From the NCBI GenBank assembly GCA_030603495.1, contig JAUVXR010000021.1, positions 1 through 48,716 of the forward strand: 48,716 nucleotides of DNA, read 5' to 3'. This document shows, in pieces, positions 34,686-42,382 of this stretch. Position 1 is the stretch's first letter. Each line of letters begins with the position of its first letter. Source of the stretch: a bacterium. Its GTDB lineage: Bacteria; Armatimonadota; Zipacnadia; Zipacnadales; Zipacnadaceae. The translations under genes were made by a program, and so were the position numbers. The notes under the pieces are model-generated. The model was not told the origin of the DNA. It worked only from the letters and a program-made list of their open reading frames with translations, and did not search any database.

Positions 34686-35198
34686 TTGGCTCAGCAGCGA
34701 CTGCAATCACGTGCTGGCTTTTGGCGCGGCTTTCGCCTGCGCTCCCCGGGCCGGGTCCTGCTGGTGGTGGCACTAGTCTCTCTGCTCCTGGGCACCCACG
34801 GTGCTATCCTGAACCCCATCGGTCGTGCCATCTCCCTGTCGTGCGAACTCTTGCGCCTGCGCAGTGGCCACGGGCGGCTTGCCCAGGAGAACGCGAAGCT
34901 GGCCGATGTTGCCGCTTATCTGGAGACTGATGAGGGGCAGGAGCTAGCTGCGCGTAGCGAGCTCGGCGCAGTCAGGAGGGGCGAGCGGCTGATCGCCAGT
35001 GCACCCCCTCCCGCACCGGCTGTGGCCCCTTCGGCGACCTTATCCCAGCTTCTCCACGGCTCCCTGGCGCGCGGCTACGAGGCCGTCAGCAGGGTCGCTG
35101 GATACGGCAGAGATTGGGCCAGATGCCTGTTCGGTGTGGATGACCGTGCTGGGCTACCAGCTACTACCGGTCCCGCAAGGGAGGACATGGAGCCATAG
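34686..35198 (+). CDS. septum formation initiator family protein (FtsB/DivIC-like)
   Basis: 170 residues. A short basic cytoplasmic end precedes one membrane helix (RVLLVVALVSLLLGTHGAIL). Next comes a coiled-coil/FtsB-like region with the family pattern HGRLAQENAKLADVAAYLET followed by ELAARSELGAVRRGE, then a Pro/Ala linker and an extra C-terminal segment. FtsB and DivIC bind FtsL and FtsQ/DivIB in the division complex. Location right after eno mirrors the eno-ftsB order of gamma-proteobacteria. The TTG start at 34686 has GGAGA seven bases upstream. Its last 124 bases overlap an antisense lipoprotein remnant. Confidence 0.8.
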   Translation: MAQQRLQSRAGFWRGFRLRSPGRVLLVVALVSLLLGTHGAILNPIGRAISLSCELLRLRSGHGRLAQENAKLADVAAYLETDEGQELAARSELGAVRRGERLIASAPPPAPAVAPSATLSQLLHGSLARGYEAVSRVAGYGRDWARCLFGVDDRAGLPATTGPAREDMEP

Positions 35199-35491
35199 CC
35201 CGTCTTCGGCCGCTTTGCAAAGTCGCAGCGGCACTGATGGTCACCGGTCAGTTCGGCAATATTGTTGTAATTGTTGAGCGTGGACAGGTCCTTGGGCAGT
35301 TCGTAGGCCTCGACGGCTGGGGTAATGCTCACCTGATACTCCACAGGTAGCTCGTCCGCTGCAGGTGTCTGCACTTCGGGGCTTCTGGGTCGAGGCGGCG
35401 CAATAGCTGCATCACCGGACTGCTTGTGGCAACCGACCAACAGACACGAAACGACTGTCGCGAGGCACAGCAGGGCAGTAAGTGGACGCGT
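35075..35491 (-). pseudogene. truncated lipoprotein remnant (DUF3160-like N-terminus) with ACG in place of a start codon
   Basis: The frame reads (ACG)RPLTALLCLATVVSCLLVGC, a complete lipoprotein signal with C21, but position 1 is ACG (35491-35489) where an ATG would be expected, six bases after GGGGAGG. The mature part is a Pro-rich linker, then VEAYELPKDLSTLNNYNNIA. This resembles the start of DUF3160 secreted proteins (Y-x-L-P-L-D-L-S-x-x-x-N-Y). The rest of DUF3160 (several hundred residues) is missing and the frame runs into the antisense of the FtsB-like gene. I infer a 3'-truncated remnant; translation from ACG or from the TTG at 35440 cannot be excluded. Confidence 0.5.
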
Positions 35492-35559
35492 AGCGTACCT
35501 CCCCGGAGAAGCTACTCAACTGGTGCGGTGGTCGGTCGTCGGGGGCCGATGGCTATTGG

Positions 35560-37776
35560 CTACTGGGTTGTCTCATCTTCGTCGTCGCTGAGGTGGTTGA
35601 AGCGTGCCGCCTGCTCTGGGCTCAGCGGGCGGATGGGCGATTCGGCCGACATCCCACTCGTTCCGGTGGCATCCTCGTCAGCCTCCCCTTCTTGAGCCCG
35701 GCGGCTGTAGTCGTAGTAGTAGTAATAGTAGTAGTAATAGTAGCCGGCGTGGCTTACATCCAGCTTGTTGAGCACCGCTCCGAGGATCTTCCCCCGGGCC
35801 CGGTTGATCAGTCGCACCGTTTCGTTGAATGCATCACTGGTGACTTGGCCCGACTCGGCGACCAAGATAGTACAGTCCACCTTCGCTGACATGATTATGG
35901 CGTCTGCCAGCATGATTGCTGGCGGCGAATCGAAGAAGACGATGTCGGCATGGTTGAGGGCCTCGCTGATGAAACGGGCCATGCGTGCGGAATCCAGCAT
36001 CTCAGCGGGATTAGGTGGCAACGGACCGCTGGTCATGATCCGTAGGTTCTCCACCTCGGTGTCCTGGAGGGCCTCTTCAATGGACAGCTCGTCCATCAGA
36101 ACGCTGGTCAGGCCCGGCGTTGCGTCTATGTCAAACAGCCGGTAGTGGATCGGTCGTCTCAGGTCGCTATCTACGATAATCACCGATTGTCCTGCCTGGG
36201 CCAGCACCACTCCCAGATTGGCAACAGTAAGGCTTTTCCCCTCACCCGCCCCCGAACTGGTCACCATCACCGTCTTGGCTGGATCATCCACCATAGCGAA
36301 GTTTATGTTGGCACGCAGCGTGCGATAGGCCTCTGCCGCCGGGCTGCGGGGTGAACCAATCGTCACTAGTTGGTCCGGCTCGACATCGGCCAGCGGGATG
36401 ATCCCCAGGAAGTCCACCTCGGTGTCGCGCACGAGATCGTCGGGAGTGTTGATCGTGGTGTCCAGGATCTCCATCAGCAGAGCGAATGCGATCCCCACGA
36501 CCAGCCCCAGCATACCAGTAAACAGGGCGCTGTGCAGTGGATCCACCTTGATCAGCGTTGCCGTCAGTGCCCGGTCCCAGACGTCGGCAGTGCCCTTTCC
36601 TGCCGCTTCCTTCAGTCGCCGATCACGCAGTTCCTGGAGCATACCCTCGTAGGTTGCCTGGTAGAGGGCTGCCTCGTAAGCGTCGCGCGAGAGAGAATGC
36701 TCCTTCGCCATCAGGTCCATCGCCTTGGCTCGCGTCCGGCTGATCATATGCTCCAGGACCCCGACGCGCGCGTGCAGGCTTGCCGCCTGCATCTTTACGG
36801 ATTTTAGGGTCTGGGCGATCGTCTCGACGCGCGCCTGCGCCACCACCTGCGGCCTCATTATGAAAGGTGGTTCCCGTTCAATCTCTTCGCGCAGCTCCTC
36901 AGCCTGAAGCTCGACCTGCTCAACAGCCGGATAGGTGGCGACGTAGCGGGCACGCAGTTGCCCCAGGGCCAGCATTGCCGTTTGGAGCTGGCCCTCGAGG
37001 CTAGCTCGGTACGGGTTCTCTACTGCGTGCTGTGAGACCGGGGCGTTTTGCAGCTCGGTCAGCTCCTGCTCCAGCGAAGCGATTTGTGAGTCGAGTGACG
37101 CTATCTCGGTGTCACCACGCGCCAATTCGGCCTCATAGGCGTTGAGATTCGCGGCGGCCACTTGACCGGCCTCGGCACTGACGATACCCCACTCCTCTTG
37201 CTTTTCCTGCTTCGTTTGCAGAGCCGCGTCAATGTTCTCCTCGGCAACCTTTACCTGCTTTTCCAGGAAGTCCACTGCGGCCGTGTCCTCAGCCCGGCGG
37301 TAGTCCCTGCTCAGCTCCACGAAGCTCTGGGCTGTTTCGTTAGCAAATCCGATGGCGTTCGGCCTTATCTCGTGGACTGCTTCGATTAGAATACGGTCGG
37401 GTCGCACCGCGCGTGCACTCATGCTGGCGGCAATCTCTTGCGCGGAGGCAATGATGCGTTTGCCCGAGGTTCGGGATGCGAGGCTATCCGCCGTCATTAT
37501 CGCTACGTCGTTGCCTTCGGCCAGGGATGCCAGGGTTTCTAGCGACAGTTGACGGCCCCGCTCGCGCTGCTGACCAGGCGTCCAAAAGAAGACCTCGGGT
37601 TCGGGGTAGACTATTACCCAGGCTGTCGCCTTGTATCGCGTCGGGTAGGATAACGCGTAAATGCCGCCCATCAGCCCGGCGGTTACCGCGATAATCAGTA
37701 TCAACCACTTGCGTCTTTGTATTACACGTACGTAGTCACGTGCGTCAATTGTCTTCGGCCGTTGAGTCGTTTCCAA
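35560..37776 (-). CDS. Wzz/BY-kinase fusion: polysaccharide co-polymerase and tyrosine autokinase
   Basis: The 738-residue protein controls chain length and export of a surface polysaccharide. It has a Wzz domain with TM1 at about 24-44 (WLILIIAVTAGLMGGIYALS), a long periplasmic coiled coil (about 170-400), and TM2 near 437-458 (LFTGMLGLVVGIAFALLMEI). The cytoplasmic P-loop tyrosine kinase has Walker A SGAGEGKSLTVANL near 505, Walker A' VIIVDSDLRRP and Walker B IVFFDSPPAIM. The tyrosine cluster, ten tyrosines in a row plus DY, is at residues 679-688 (35713-35742). About 50 acidic residues follow it, whereas in most BY-kinases the cluster is at the very end. No glycosyltransferases or Wza/Wzx/Wzy genes are nearby. 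Promoter at 37843-37871. Confidence 0.92.
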   Translation of the reverse strand: METTQRPKTIDARDYVRVIQRRKWLILIIAVTAGLMGGIYALSYPTRYKATAWVIVYPEPEVFFWTPGQQRERGRQLSLETLASLAEGNDVAIMTADSLASRTSGKRIIASAQEIAASMSARAVRPDRILIEAVHEIRPNAIGFANETAQSFVELSRDYRRAEDTAAVDFLEKQVKVAEENIDAALQTKQEKQEEWGIVSAEAGQVAAANLNAYEAELARGDTEIASLDSQIASLEQELTELQNAPVSQHAVENPYRASLEGQLQTAMLALGQLRARYVATYPAVEQVELQAEELREEIEREPPFIMRPQVVAQARVETIAQTLKSVKMQAASLHARVGVLEHMISRTRAKAMDLMAKEHSLSRDAYEAALYQATYEGMLQELRDRRLKEAAGKGTADVWDRALTATLIKVDPLHSALFTGMLGLVVGIAFALLMEILDTTINTPDDLVRDTEVDFLGIIPLADVEPDQLVTIGSPRSPAAEAYRTLRANINFAMVDDPAKTVMVTSSGAGEGKSLTVANLGVVLAQAGQSVIIVDSDLRRPIHYRLFDIDATPGLTSVLMDELSIEEALQDTEVENLRIMTSGPLPPNPAEMLDSARMARFISEALNHADIVFFDSPPAIMLADAIIMSAKVDCTILVAESGQVTSDAFNETVRLINRARGKILGAVLNKLDVSHAGYYYYYYYYYYDYSRRAQEGEADEDATGTSGMSAESPIRPLSPEQAARFNHLSDDEDETTQ
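35713..35742 (-). repeat. TAC/TAT triplet tract encoding ten tyrosines
   Basis: Ten consecutive tyrosine codons (eight TAC, two TAT) form an imperfect trinucleotide microsatellite. Slippage in whole codons would change the number of phosphorylatable tyrosines without breaking the frame. Confidence 0.9.
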
Positions 37777-37842
37777 CTGCCTTCACCTGTGTGGGCCTTG
37801 TCGCAGTTTGGTTGGACATTATAGTGGCCAGTCGTATCTGGC

Positions 37843-37871
37843 AGAGTAGCACGATCTGGCCAGGTTGTCAA
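37843..37871 (-). promoter_or_regulatory. promoter of the BY-kinase gene
   Basis: On the minus strand TTGACA (37871-37866), a 17-base spacer and TACTCT (37848-37843). A second -10-like TATAAT lies at 37823-37818. Confidence 0.65.
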
Positions 37872-37992
37872 GTCTGCTTATCAATGGTCACTTGCTTGCC
37901 AGTCCCACTCGACAAGCCCCGGAAAAGCTCAAGTAAACCTCGGCATCTATTGTGCCTACAGCCTCACCCATAATTCTCCGCTCGCCTTGCTA

Positions 37993-38021
37993 TTGCCTCC
38001 AGTCGCCATCTGTTGTAATAT
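37993..38021 (+). promoter_or_regulatory. promoter of the homocysteine methyltransferase gene
   Basis: TTGCCT (37993-37998), a 17-base spacer and TAATAT (38016-38021), about 57 bases before the leader reaches the start at 38085. Confidence 0.5.
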
Positions 38022-38084
38022 CTAATCTCGTAGAGCCGTTTTCAGGGCGCAGTTCCAGGTTGAGGCTCGACGCAGACCATTGGG

Positions 38085-38978
38085 GTGACTGCAATGCACA
38101 GTGGCCAGAGACTGCTCCAGGAGTTGAGCCAGCGGGTGCTGGTATGCGAAGGAGCGATGGGCAGCATGCTTACCGCTCACGGGGTCAGCTACCGTAACAG
38201 TAGTGAGGTCAACCTGACCCATCCTGAGGTCGTCGGGGATATTCATCGCGCGTACCAGCAGGCTGGTGCTGAGGTCTTCCAGACCAATACCTTCGCGGCG
38301 AATCTGGGTATGCTCAGAAGAGCCGGCCTGGCCGATCAGGCCGCCAGCATTCAGAGCGCCGCAATCAGGATAGTCCGTGAGGCTGTCGGGCCGGATGCCT
38401 ACGTCGCAGCCAACGCCGGCCCGACCGGCGAGCTTCTCGCGCCGCTGGGCGATTTGCTGTACGACGAGGCAGTTGCCCTCTATCGCCAGCAGTTCGAAGT
38501 CATGCTGGCCAGTCGGATGGTAGACTTTGTCCTCATTGAGACATTTGAGGACTTGGGCGAGGTCAAGGCTGCCGTCGAAGCCGTCCGCACAGTAGACCCC
38601 GAGATGGTCGTCGCGGTCACAATGTCATTTTCAATGGCTGCCGGCACAACGATGATGGGCATCACCGGCGCCGAGGCAGCTCGCGAACTCGCTGCACTGG
38701 GCGTGGATATCGTCGGCGCCAATTGCGGACATGTGGATGGCCTCGTCGCGGCCATCCGGCAGATGAGCGAGACGGTGAATCTGCCCTTAATGGCCCAGGC
38801 CAATGCCGGCCAACCCCAGCTCGTCGCCGGCGCTCCCGTCTACGGCGGCACCCCCCAGGAGTCGGGGGTGTTGGCCGCGCAGCTCATTGAATCAGGCGTG
38901 CGCTTGGTGGGCGGCTGCTGCGGTACCACCCTTGACCACATCCGCGAAATCGCTCGCGCCGCCCGTGCGGCTATCTGA
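38085..38978 (+). CDS. homocysteine S-methyltransferase family protein (MetH N-domain/BHMT type)
   Basis: 297 residues forming one zinc TIM barrel that activates homocysteine thiol. It has CEGAMGSML near the start, QTNTFAANL, and the three zinc cysteines C213 (GANCGH), C278 and C279 (VGGCCGTTLDHI). The methyl donor cannot be read from the sequence (betaine, S-methylmethionine or methylfolate via a partner). It is the size of the MetH homocysteine domain alone, with no folate or B12 domains. The GTG at 38085 or the ATG at 38094 could be the start. Two genes of the glycine/lipoate pathway follow, gcvH having its own promoter. Confidence 0.88.
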   Translation: MTAMHSGQRLLQELSQRVLVCEGAMGSMLTAHGVSYRNSSEVNLTHPEVVGDIHRAYQQAGAEVFQTNTFAANLGMLRRAGLADQAASIQSAAIRIVREAVGPDAYVAANAGPTGELLAPLGDLLYDEAVALYRQQFEVMLASRMVDFVLIETFEDLGEVKAAVEAVRTVDPEMVVAVTMSFSMAAGTTMMGITGAEAARELAALGVDIVGANCGHVDGLVAAIRQMSETVNLPLMAQANAGQPQLVAGAPVYGGTPQESGVLAAQLIESGVRLVGGCCGTTLDHIREIARAARAAI

Positions 38979-38994
38979 CCCTGACCTGGCGTGG

Positions 38995-39023
38995 TTGCAT
39001 CGGCAGCGCGAGAACGGTATACT
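38995..39023 (+). promoter_or_regulatory. gcvH promoter with structured leader
   Basis: TTGCAT (38995-39000), a 17-base spacer and TATACT (39018-39023). The leader of about 114 bases contains ACCGGT-gagtt-ACCGGT and GGCC-gct-GGCC hairpins. I do not see glycine-riboswitch signatures in it. Confidence 0.65.
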
Positions 39024-39143
39024 AATGGCCGCTGGCCAAACCGGTGAGTTACCGGTAGCCTGCATGGCTCCAGGACACAGCGACGAGCCGATGCGTAAGC
39101 AACGCTCTCAACCATTCAGGACGACTAGGAGGTCGTAATACGC

Positions 39144-39542
39144 ATGGCACCACGGTTCTATCACGCGGAGCATACATGGGTGATGATGAAGGGGGACGAA
39201 GCAGTCGTGGGCATCACTGACTATGCCCAGGACGAAATGGGCGACATTATCTTCGTGGAGCTGCCCGAAGAAGGCGCCGCTGTAGCCGAAGGTGAGGTCT
39301 TCGCGACCGTTGAGTCGGCCAAGGCGGTTCAGGATTTGGTTGCCCCACTCAGTGGCGAAGTTATTCGGCGCAACGATGACCTACTGGATGCTCCCGAGAT
39401 CATTAACGAAGAGCCCTACGGTGATGGGTGGCTCATCGCGGTCGCGCCCGGAGAAGGCTTCGATCCAGACAGCCTGCTATCCGAGGAAGAATATCAGCAG
39501 GTGATCGGAGACGAGTCCGACGAGAATGACGACCTGGCCTAG
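39144..39542 (+). CDS. gcvH: glycine cleavage system H protein
   Basis: 132 residues. This lipoyl carrier shuttles the aminomethyl group of glycine between P, T and L proteins. It matches the family throughout: HTWVMMKGDEAVVGITDYAQ, ELPEEGAAVAEGE, and the lipoylated lysine K60 in VESAKAVQDL, then SGEVIRRNDDLLDAPEIINE and GDGWLIAV. The C-terminus carries a short acidic extension (DESDENDDLA). AGGAGG lies about ten bases before the ATG. No gcvP or gcvT is in the window. lipM follows 41 bases later, so the carrier and its octanoyl-loading enzyme are made together. Confidence 0.96.
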   Translation: MAPRFYHAEHTWVMMKGDEAVVGITDYAQDEMGDIIFVELPEEGAAVAEGEVFATVESAKAVQDLVAPLSGEVIRRNDDLLDAPEIINEEPYGDGWLIAVAPGEGFDPDSLLSEEEYQQVIGDESDENDDLA

Positions 39543-39582
39543 AGTCGCTCGGCATTGCTCTGGCAGCGGGGTGTGGTGAGTT

Positions 39583-40461
39583 GTGCGCCCACCAGCGGTC
39601 TGGCGGGTCGTCTTCAGCGGCCCCAGCGACGCCTACACCAATATGGCCGTTGACGAAGCGATAATGGAGGCAGTGGGGCAAGATATTGTCCTGCCGACCT
39701 TGCGTCTCTACGGGTGGCAGCCGCCAGCGATCTCGCTGGGGCGTTTCCAAAAGGTTGACGGCCAGGTGGGCCTTGACGCCCTGCGCCAGCGGGGCTGGGA
39801 CCTGGTACGCCGTCCTACCGGTGGCCGGGCCATCCTCCACGACGACGAAGTCACTTATTCGGTCTGCGTGCCCCAAGCCGCGCTCAACCACGGCGGCAGC
39901 GTGCTACGTTCCTATCGGGAGCTTTCTCGCGGCATTCGCCGTGGCCTGGAGCTACTGGGTATACAAGCTGACCTGGGCCGTAAGCCCAAGACGCCCAGCA
40001 GCCCGGCACCTCGGGGCCATACGCCGCCCGCCATCTGTTTTGCCCAGTCAACCCGCGCCGATATGGTCGCCGCCGGCCGCAAGATCGTCGGGTCGGCGCA
40101 GGTCCGCAAAGACGGCACCATTCTCCAGCACGGCTCGGTGCCGATGACGTTGAATGTCAACGATCACCTCGCGGTGATGCCCGGCAGCGGCAATACAGGG
40201 CCCACGGGCCGGCTGAGCCAGGCCGCTGTCGGTATCAGCGAGCTTCTGGGCAAACCCGTGAGCTTTGACGAGGTCGCTGAGGCCCTGGTCACTGGGTTCG
40301 CCGAGGCGCTTCACCTGGAGATTGAGCGCAGCCAGCTTAATGAGTCAGAGCAGGCCCGCGCCCACGAACTGCGCACCCACAAGTATGCCACCGACCAGTG
40401 GAACTACCATCGCCCCACCCGTGTCCAGCGAGCCGCGCCCTGCCCCGAGAGATCGGCATGA
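39583..40461 (+). CDS. lipM: lipoyl(octanoyl) transferase, LipM/LplA family
   Basis: 292 residues of the BPL/LplA/LipB fold: TNMAVDEAIMEAV, LPTLRLYGWQPPAISLGRFQ, VRRPTGGRAILHDDEVTYSV. The later AICFAQSTRADMVAAGRKIV and GSAQVRKDGTILQHGSVPM are typical. LipM moves octanoate from acyl carrier protein to GcvH through a cysteine; ICFAQS fits the LipM Cys position, which favours LipM over ATP-dependent LplA. The last 20 or so residues (HRPTRVQRAAPCPERSA) lose family likeness and abut an RHS scrap, so the natural end may have been replaced. GTG start, 41 bases after gcvH. Confidence 0.88.
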   Translation: MRPPAVWRVVFSGPSDAYTNMAVDEAIMEAVGQDIVLPTLRLYGWQPPAISLGRFQKVDGQVGLDALRQRGWDLVRRPTGGRAILHDDEVTYSVCVPQAALNHGGSVLRSYRELSRGIRRGLELLGIQADLGRKPKTPSSPAPRGHTPPAICFAQSTRADMVAAGRKIVGSAQVRKDGTILQHGSVPMTLNVNDHLAVMPGSGNTGPTGRLSQAAVGISELLGKPVSFDEVAEALVTGFAEALHLEIERSQLNESEQARAHELRTHKYATDQWNYHRPTRVQRAAPCPERSA

Positions 40462-40473
40462 CCCAAGGCTCAG

Positions 40474-40602
40474 GGCCCGCCCGTCCCAGATGAACTTGGT
40501 GGTGGCCGCCGATGCCACTGTCTGCCGGCGCAAGCCATCGCCATCATAAGTGAAAGTCGTCACCGCCCCACCGGACAGCGTCACCGTCCGCAGCCGGTTC
40601 AG
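40474..40602 (-). pseudogene. RHS/YD-repeat gene fragment
   Basis: 43 in-frame codons on the minus strand read LNRLRTVTLSGGAVTTFTYD, GDGLRRQTVASAATTKFIWD, GRA. This is the classic YD-repeat pattern (TFTYDGDGLR, KFIWDG). It starts right after the stop of the lipoprotein gene at 40607 and has neither start nor partner sequence. It is a scrap of a large RHS protein gene, left by deletion or recombination. Confidence 0.75.
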
Positions 40603-40606
40603 CTAA

Positions 40607-41746
40607 TCATCGCAGCGGGGAGCCGCGAAGCCGCCAAATGGCAAAATTCTCCGGTTCTTCTTCGCCACTTTCTCCTTCTCCCCATCCCCAGATGTATACA
40701 TCCCCGGCAGCGCTCACGACCCACCCTCCCTGCGGGATCTGACCAATCGCGTCAACAGGGCCAGGCAACGGCATTCTCGCAAGGACCTGACCCTTGACAT
40801 CGGAGCGAAGTAGCTCGCAGTAATCCTGATTATAAGGTCCGCAGGACTCAATCGTGTACAGGTGCCCGCGCCTATCTGAGCCGACGAAGAACCACCCCTC
40901 TAGGCGATAGGGTGTCAAGCTTTGTCCCTCCCGATCGAAACGAGCAATAGTACATCCTTGAAATCCTTCTTGGGGCACAAGGCCCCCATTCTCTGCCAGC
41001 AAGACGCCCGTTTCCAGAGGGTCTGCACCTATACTATCAAACAGTCCAAGTTCGACCCCCTTTGCTCTCACTGTCCAGAGGGATTCGCCATTGGACGAGC
41101 GCAGTTCGATCCAGTTCCAGGGAGCATTAAGAATCGTATACTCCCACAGCAGGCCTACATACTCCCGACCAATGACCACCATGTCCATGATCGAACACTG
41201 TTTTGCATACCAATCGCCCGCCGTCGCGCGATCATTGGGCTCCGCCGGAAAGAGTATGTCCACCGACCGAAGCGCCACACCGGCTCTGTCGAACACAACC
41301 AAGCGATGTCTGAATTGTACATCCTTCTCGCCGCGATTCAAGCGGGCCCACCACTCCTGGGCTCTCACATAAGCTACATATATGTTGCCCGTCGAGTTGA
41401 CAGCAAAACTCATGGCAAGCCACTCGTCGGGTGCACCGGCCTGTGGTACTTCTAGGTCGAGGACGCGTAAGATGCGCTTGGGCATGGTGCTACACAGCAG
41501 CACGCGAGGGGGGCCAGGCGCCTCGCTGTGGCGACTTGGCGCAAACACCCAAACACTGTCACTGACGGTGTCGGGGATCACCGACGTCCACCTCAATACC
41601 CTAGATGACAGCCCCGCTTCGTGTATCAGCGTTGGGCCGTCAATGACGATTTCCCAGGCATTAGCTTCTTGCCTTGTTCGGCAACCTCCCAGGGCTACTG
41701 CGGCTATCATCGCACAGCCGAGGAGGAGACTTAGCTCGCGGGTCAT
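40607..41746 (-). CDS. lipoprotein with beta-propeller-like sequence, unknown
   Basis: 379 residues. The lipoprotein signal MTRELSLLLGCAMIAAVALG ends with lipidated C22 (LGGC). The rest is beta-rich with repeated blade-like strands (STGNIYVAYVRAQEWW, SDRRGHLYTIESCG, AAGDVYIWGWGEGESG). I take it for a 6-bladed NHL/WD-like propeller but do not recognise a family. GGAGG lies seven bases before the ATG at 41746. The longer frame to 41881 crosses this signal. The RHS scrap touches its 3' end. Confidence 0.7.
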   Translation of the reverse strand: MTRELSLLLGCAMIAAVALGGCRTRQEANAWEIVIDGPTLIHEAGLSSRVLRWTSVIPDTVSDSVWVFAPSRHSEAPGPPRVLLCSTMPKRILRVLDLEVPQAGAPDEWLAMSFAVNSTGNIYVAYVRAQEWWARLNRGEKDVQFRHRLVVFDRAGVALRSVDILFPAEPNDRATAGDWYAKQCSIMDMVVIGREYVGLLWEYTILNAPWNWIELRSSNGESLWTVRAKGVELGLFDSIGADPLETGVLLAENGGLVPQEGFQGCTIARFDREGQSLTPYRLEGWFFVGSDRRGHLYTIESCGPYNQDYCELLRSDVKGQVLARMPLPGPVDAIGQIPQGGWVVSAAGDVYIWGWGEGESGEEEPENFAIWRLRGSPLR

Positions 41747-41899
41747 CGCCTTTCCTCCAAACATCTTAAGGTAGCTTCCCGCATCCAACGATGCCCTTCT
41801 TCCCAGGGACGAAGCCCAGGTCGGCCGCCGATTCGTATACGACTTTGTTGCCGAACGTCCCGGACGGCCCCACCACCACACTTCACTGTTTCCCGTGCG

Positions 41900-42370
41900 T
41901 TACAGCGGGAACTTGATGTTGGCGGAGACGCCCACGCCGCTGACACCCTTGGGCTTCGTGATATTGGTGGTGGCGACAGGAATCAAGCCGCGGGCCCGGA
42001 TCACTCCGCCCGGCCGCCACTCCAGCTCGGCTACGGCCTGGACCTTCTCGACCTGTTGGGCCGGCCCCATTACCTGGACGGCGCCAACCGCCGTGCCACC
42101 CGCCCCCACCTTCAGGACGGGCACGACCTTGGTCTGGCCAGCGATTTCCGCCGAATGCTGCCCCAGGAGGGTGTTGATGAACGAGTTAATCTCCCCGCCG
42201 AAGTGCTTGACCACATAGGCGACGCCGAATATCTTCAGCGCGCCCTTGAGGATGCCTCCGAGGCTGAGGTTCAGAGCCTGGGCCGGGCGCGGGCCGCTGC
42301 CAAATCCTACCAGAAAGGCAGTCAGGACCACTACCAGGACCAGATAATGCCAGTGGTTTCGCTTTGTCAT
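41900..42370 (-). CDS. secreted protein, shares its C-terminal domain with the upstream gene product
   Basis: 156 residues from the ATG at 42370 (AAGGAG eight bases upstream; two more ATGs lie just before it). A signal peptide (YLVLVVVLTAFLVGFGSGPR) is followed by a short hydrophobic, glycine-rich helix region (GGILKGALKIFGVAYVV). A C-terminal domain of about 72 residues follows (VVPVLKVGAGGTAVGA, VMGPAQQVEKVQAVAELE, SGVGVSANI). That domain matches residues 209-282 of the protein encoded 13 bases upstream. I do not recognise it. Export is likely, and a membrane or surface role is possible. Confidence 0.7.
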   Translation of the reverse strand: MTKRNHWHYLVLVVVLTAFLVGFGSGPRPAQALNLSLGGILKGALKIFGVAYVVKHFGGEINSFINTLLGQHSAEIAGQTKVVPVLKVGAGGTAVGAVQVMGPAQQVEKVQAVAELEWRPGGVIRARGLIPVATTNITKPKGVSGVGVSANIKFPL

Positions 42371-42382
42371 CATCATGTCTCC

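Larger units (their letters stand above)
37777..38084. other. 308-base divergent intergenic region
   Basis: Between the BY-kinase (-) and methyltransferase (+) genes. It holds promoters for both sides (37843-37871 and 37993-38021). I see no gene or other structure. Confidence 0.6.

Noticed and set aside
39024-39143. Glycine riboswitch before gcvH
   Set aside because: The leader is structured, but I cannot find the conserved glycine-aptamer core sequences.
41766-41879. 37-codon minus frame (GTG start) reading FGNKVVYESAADLGFVPGKK
   Set aside because: Looks protein-like and lies between two genes, but the start has no convincing ribosome binding site and no family is recognised; too short to call.
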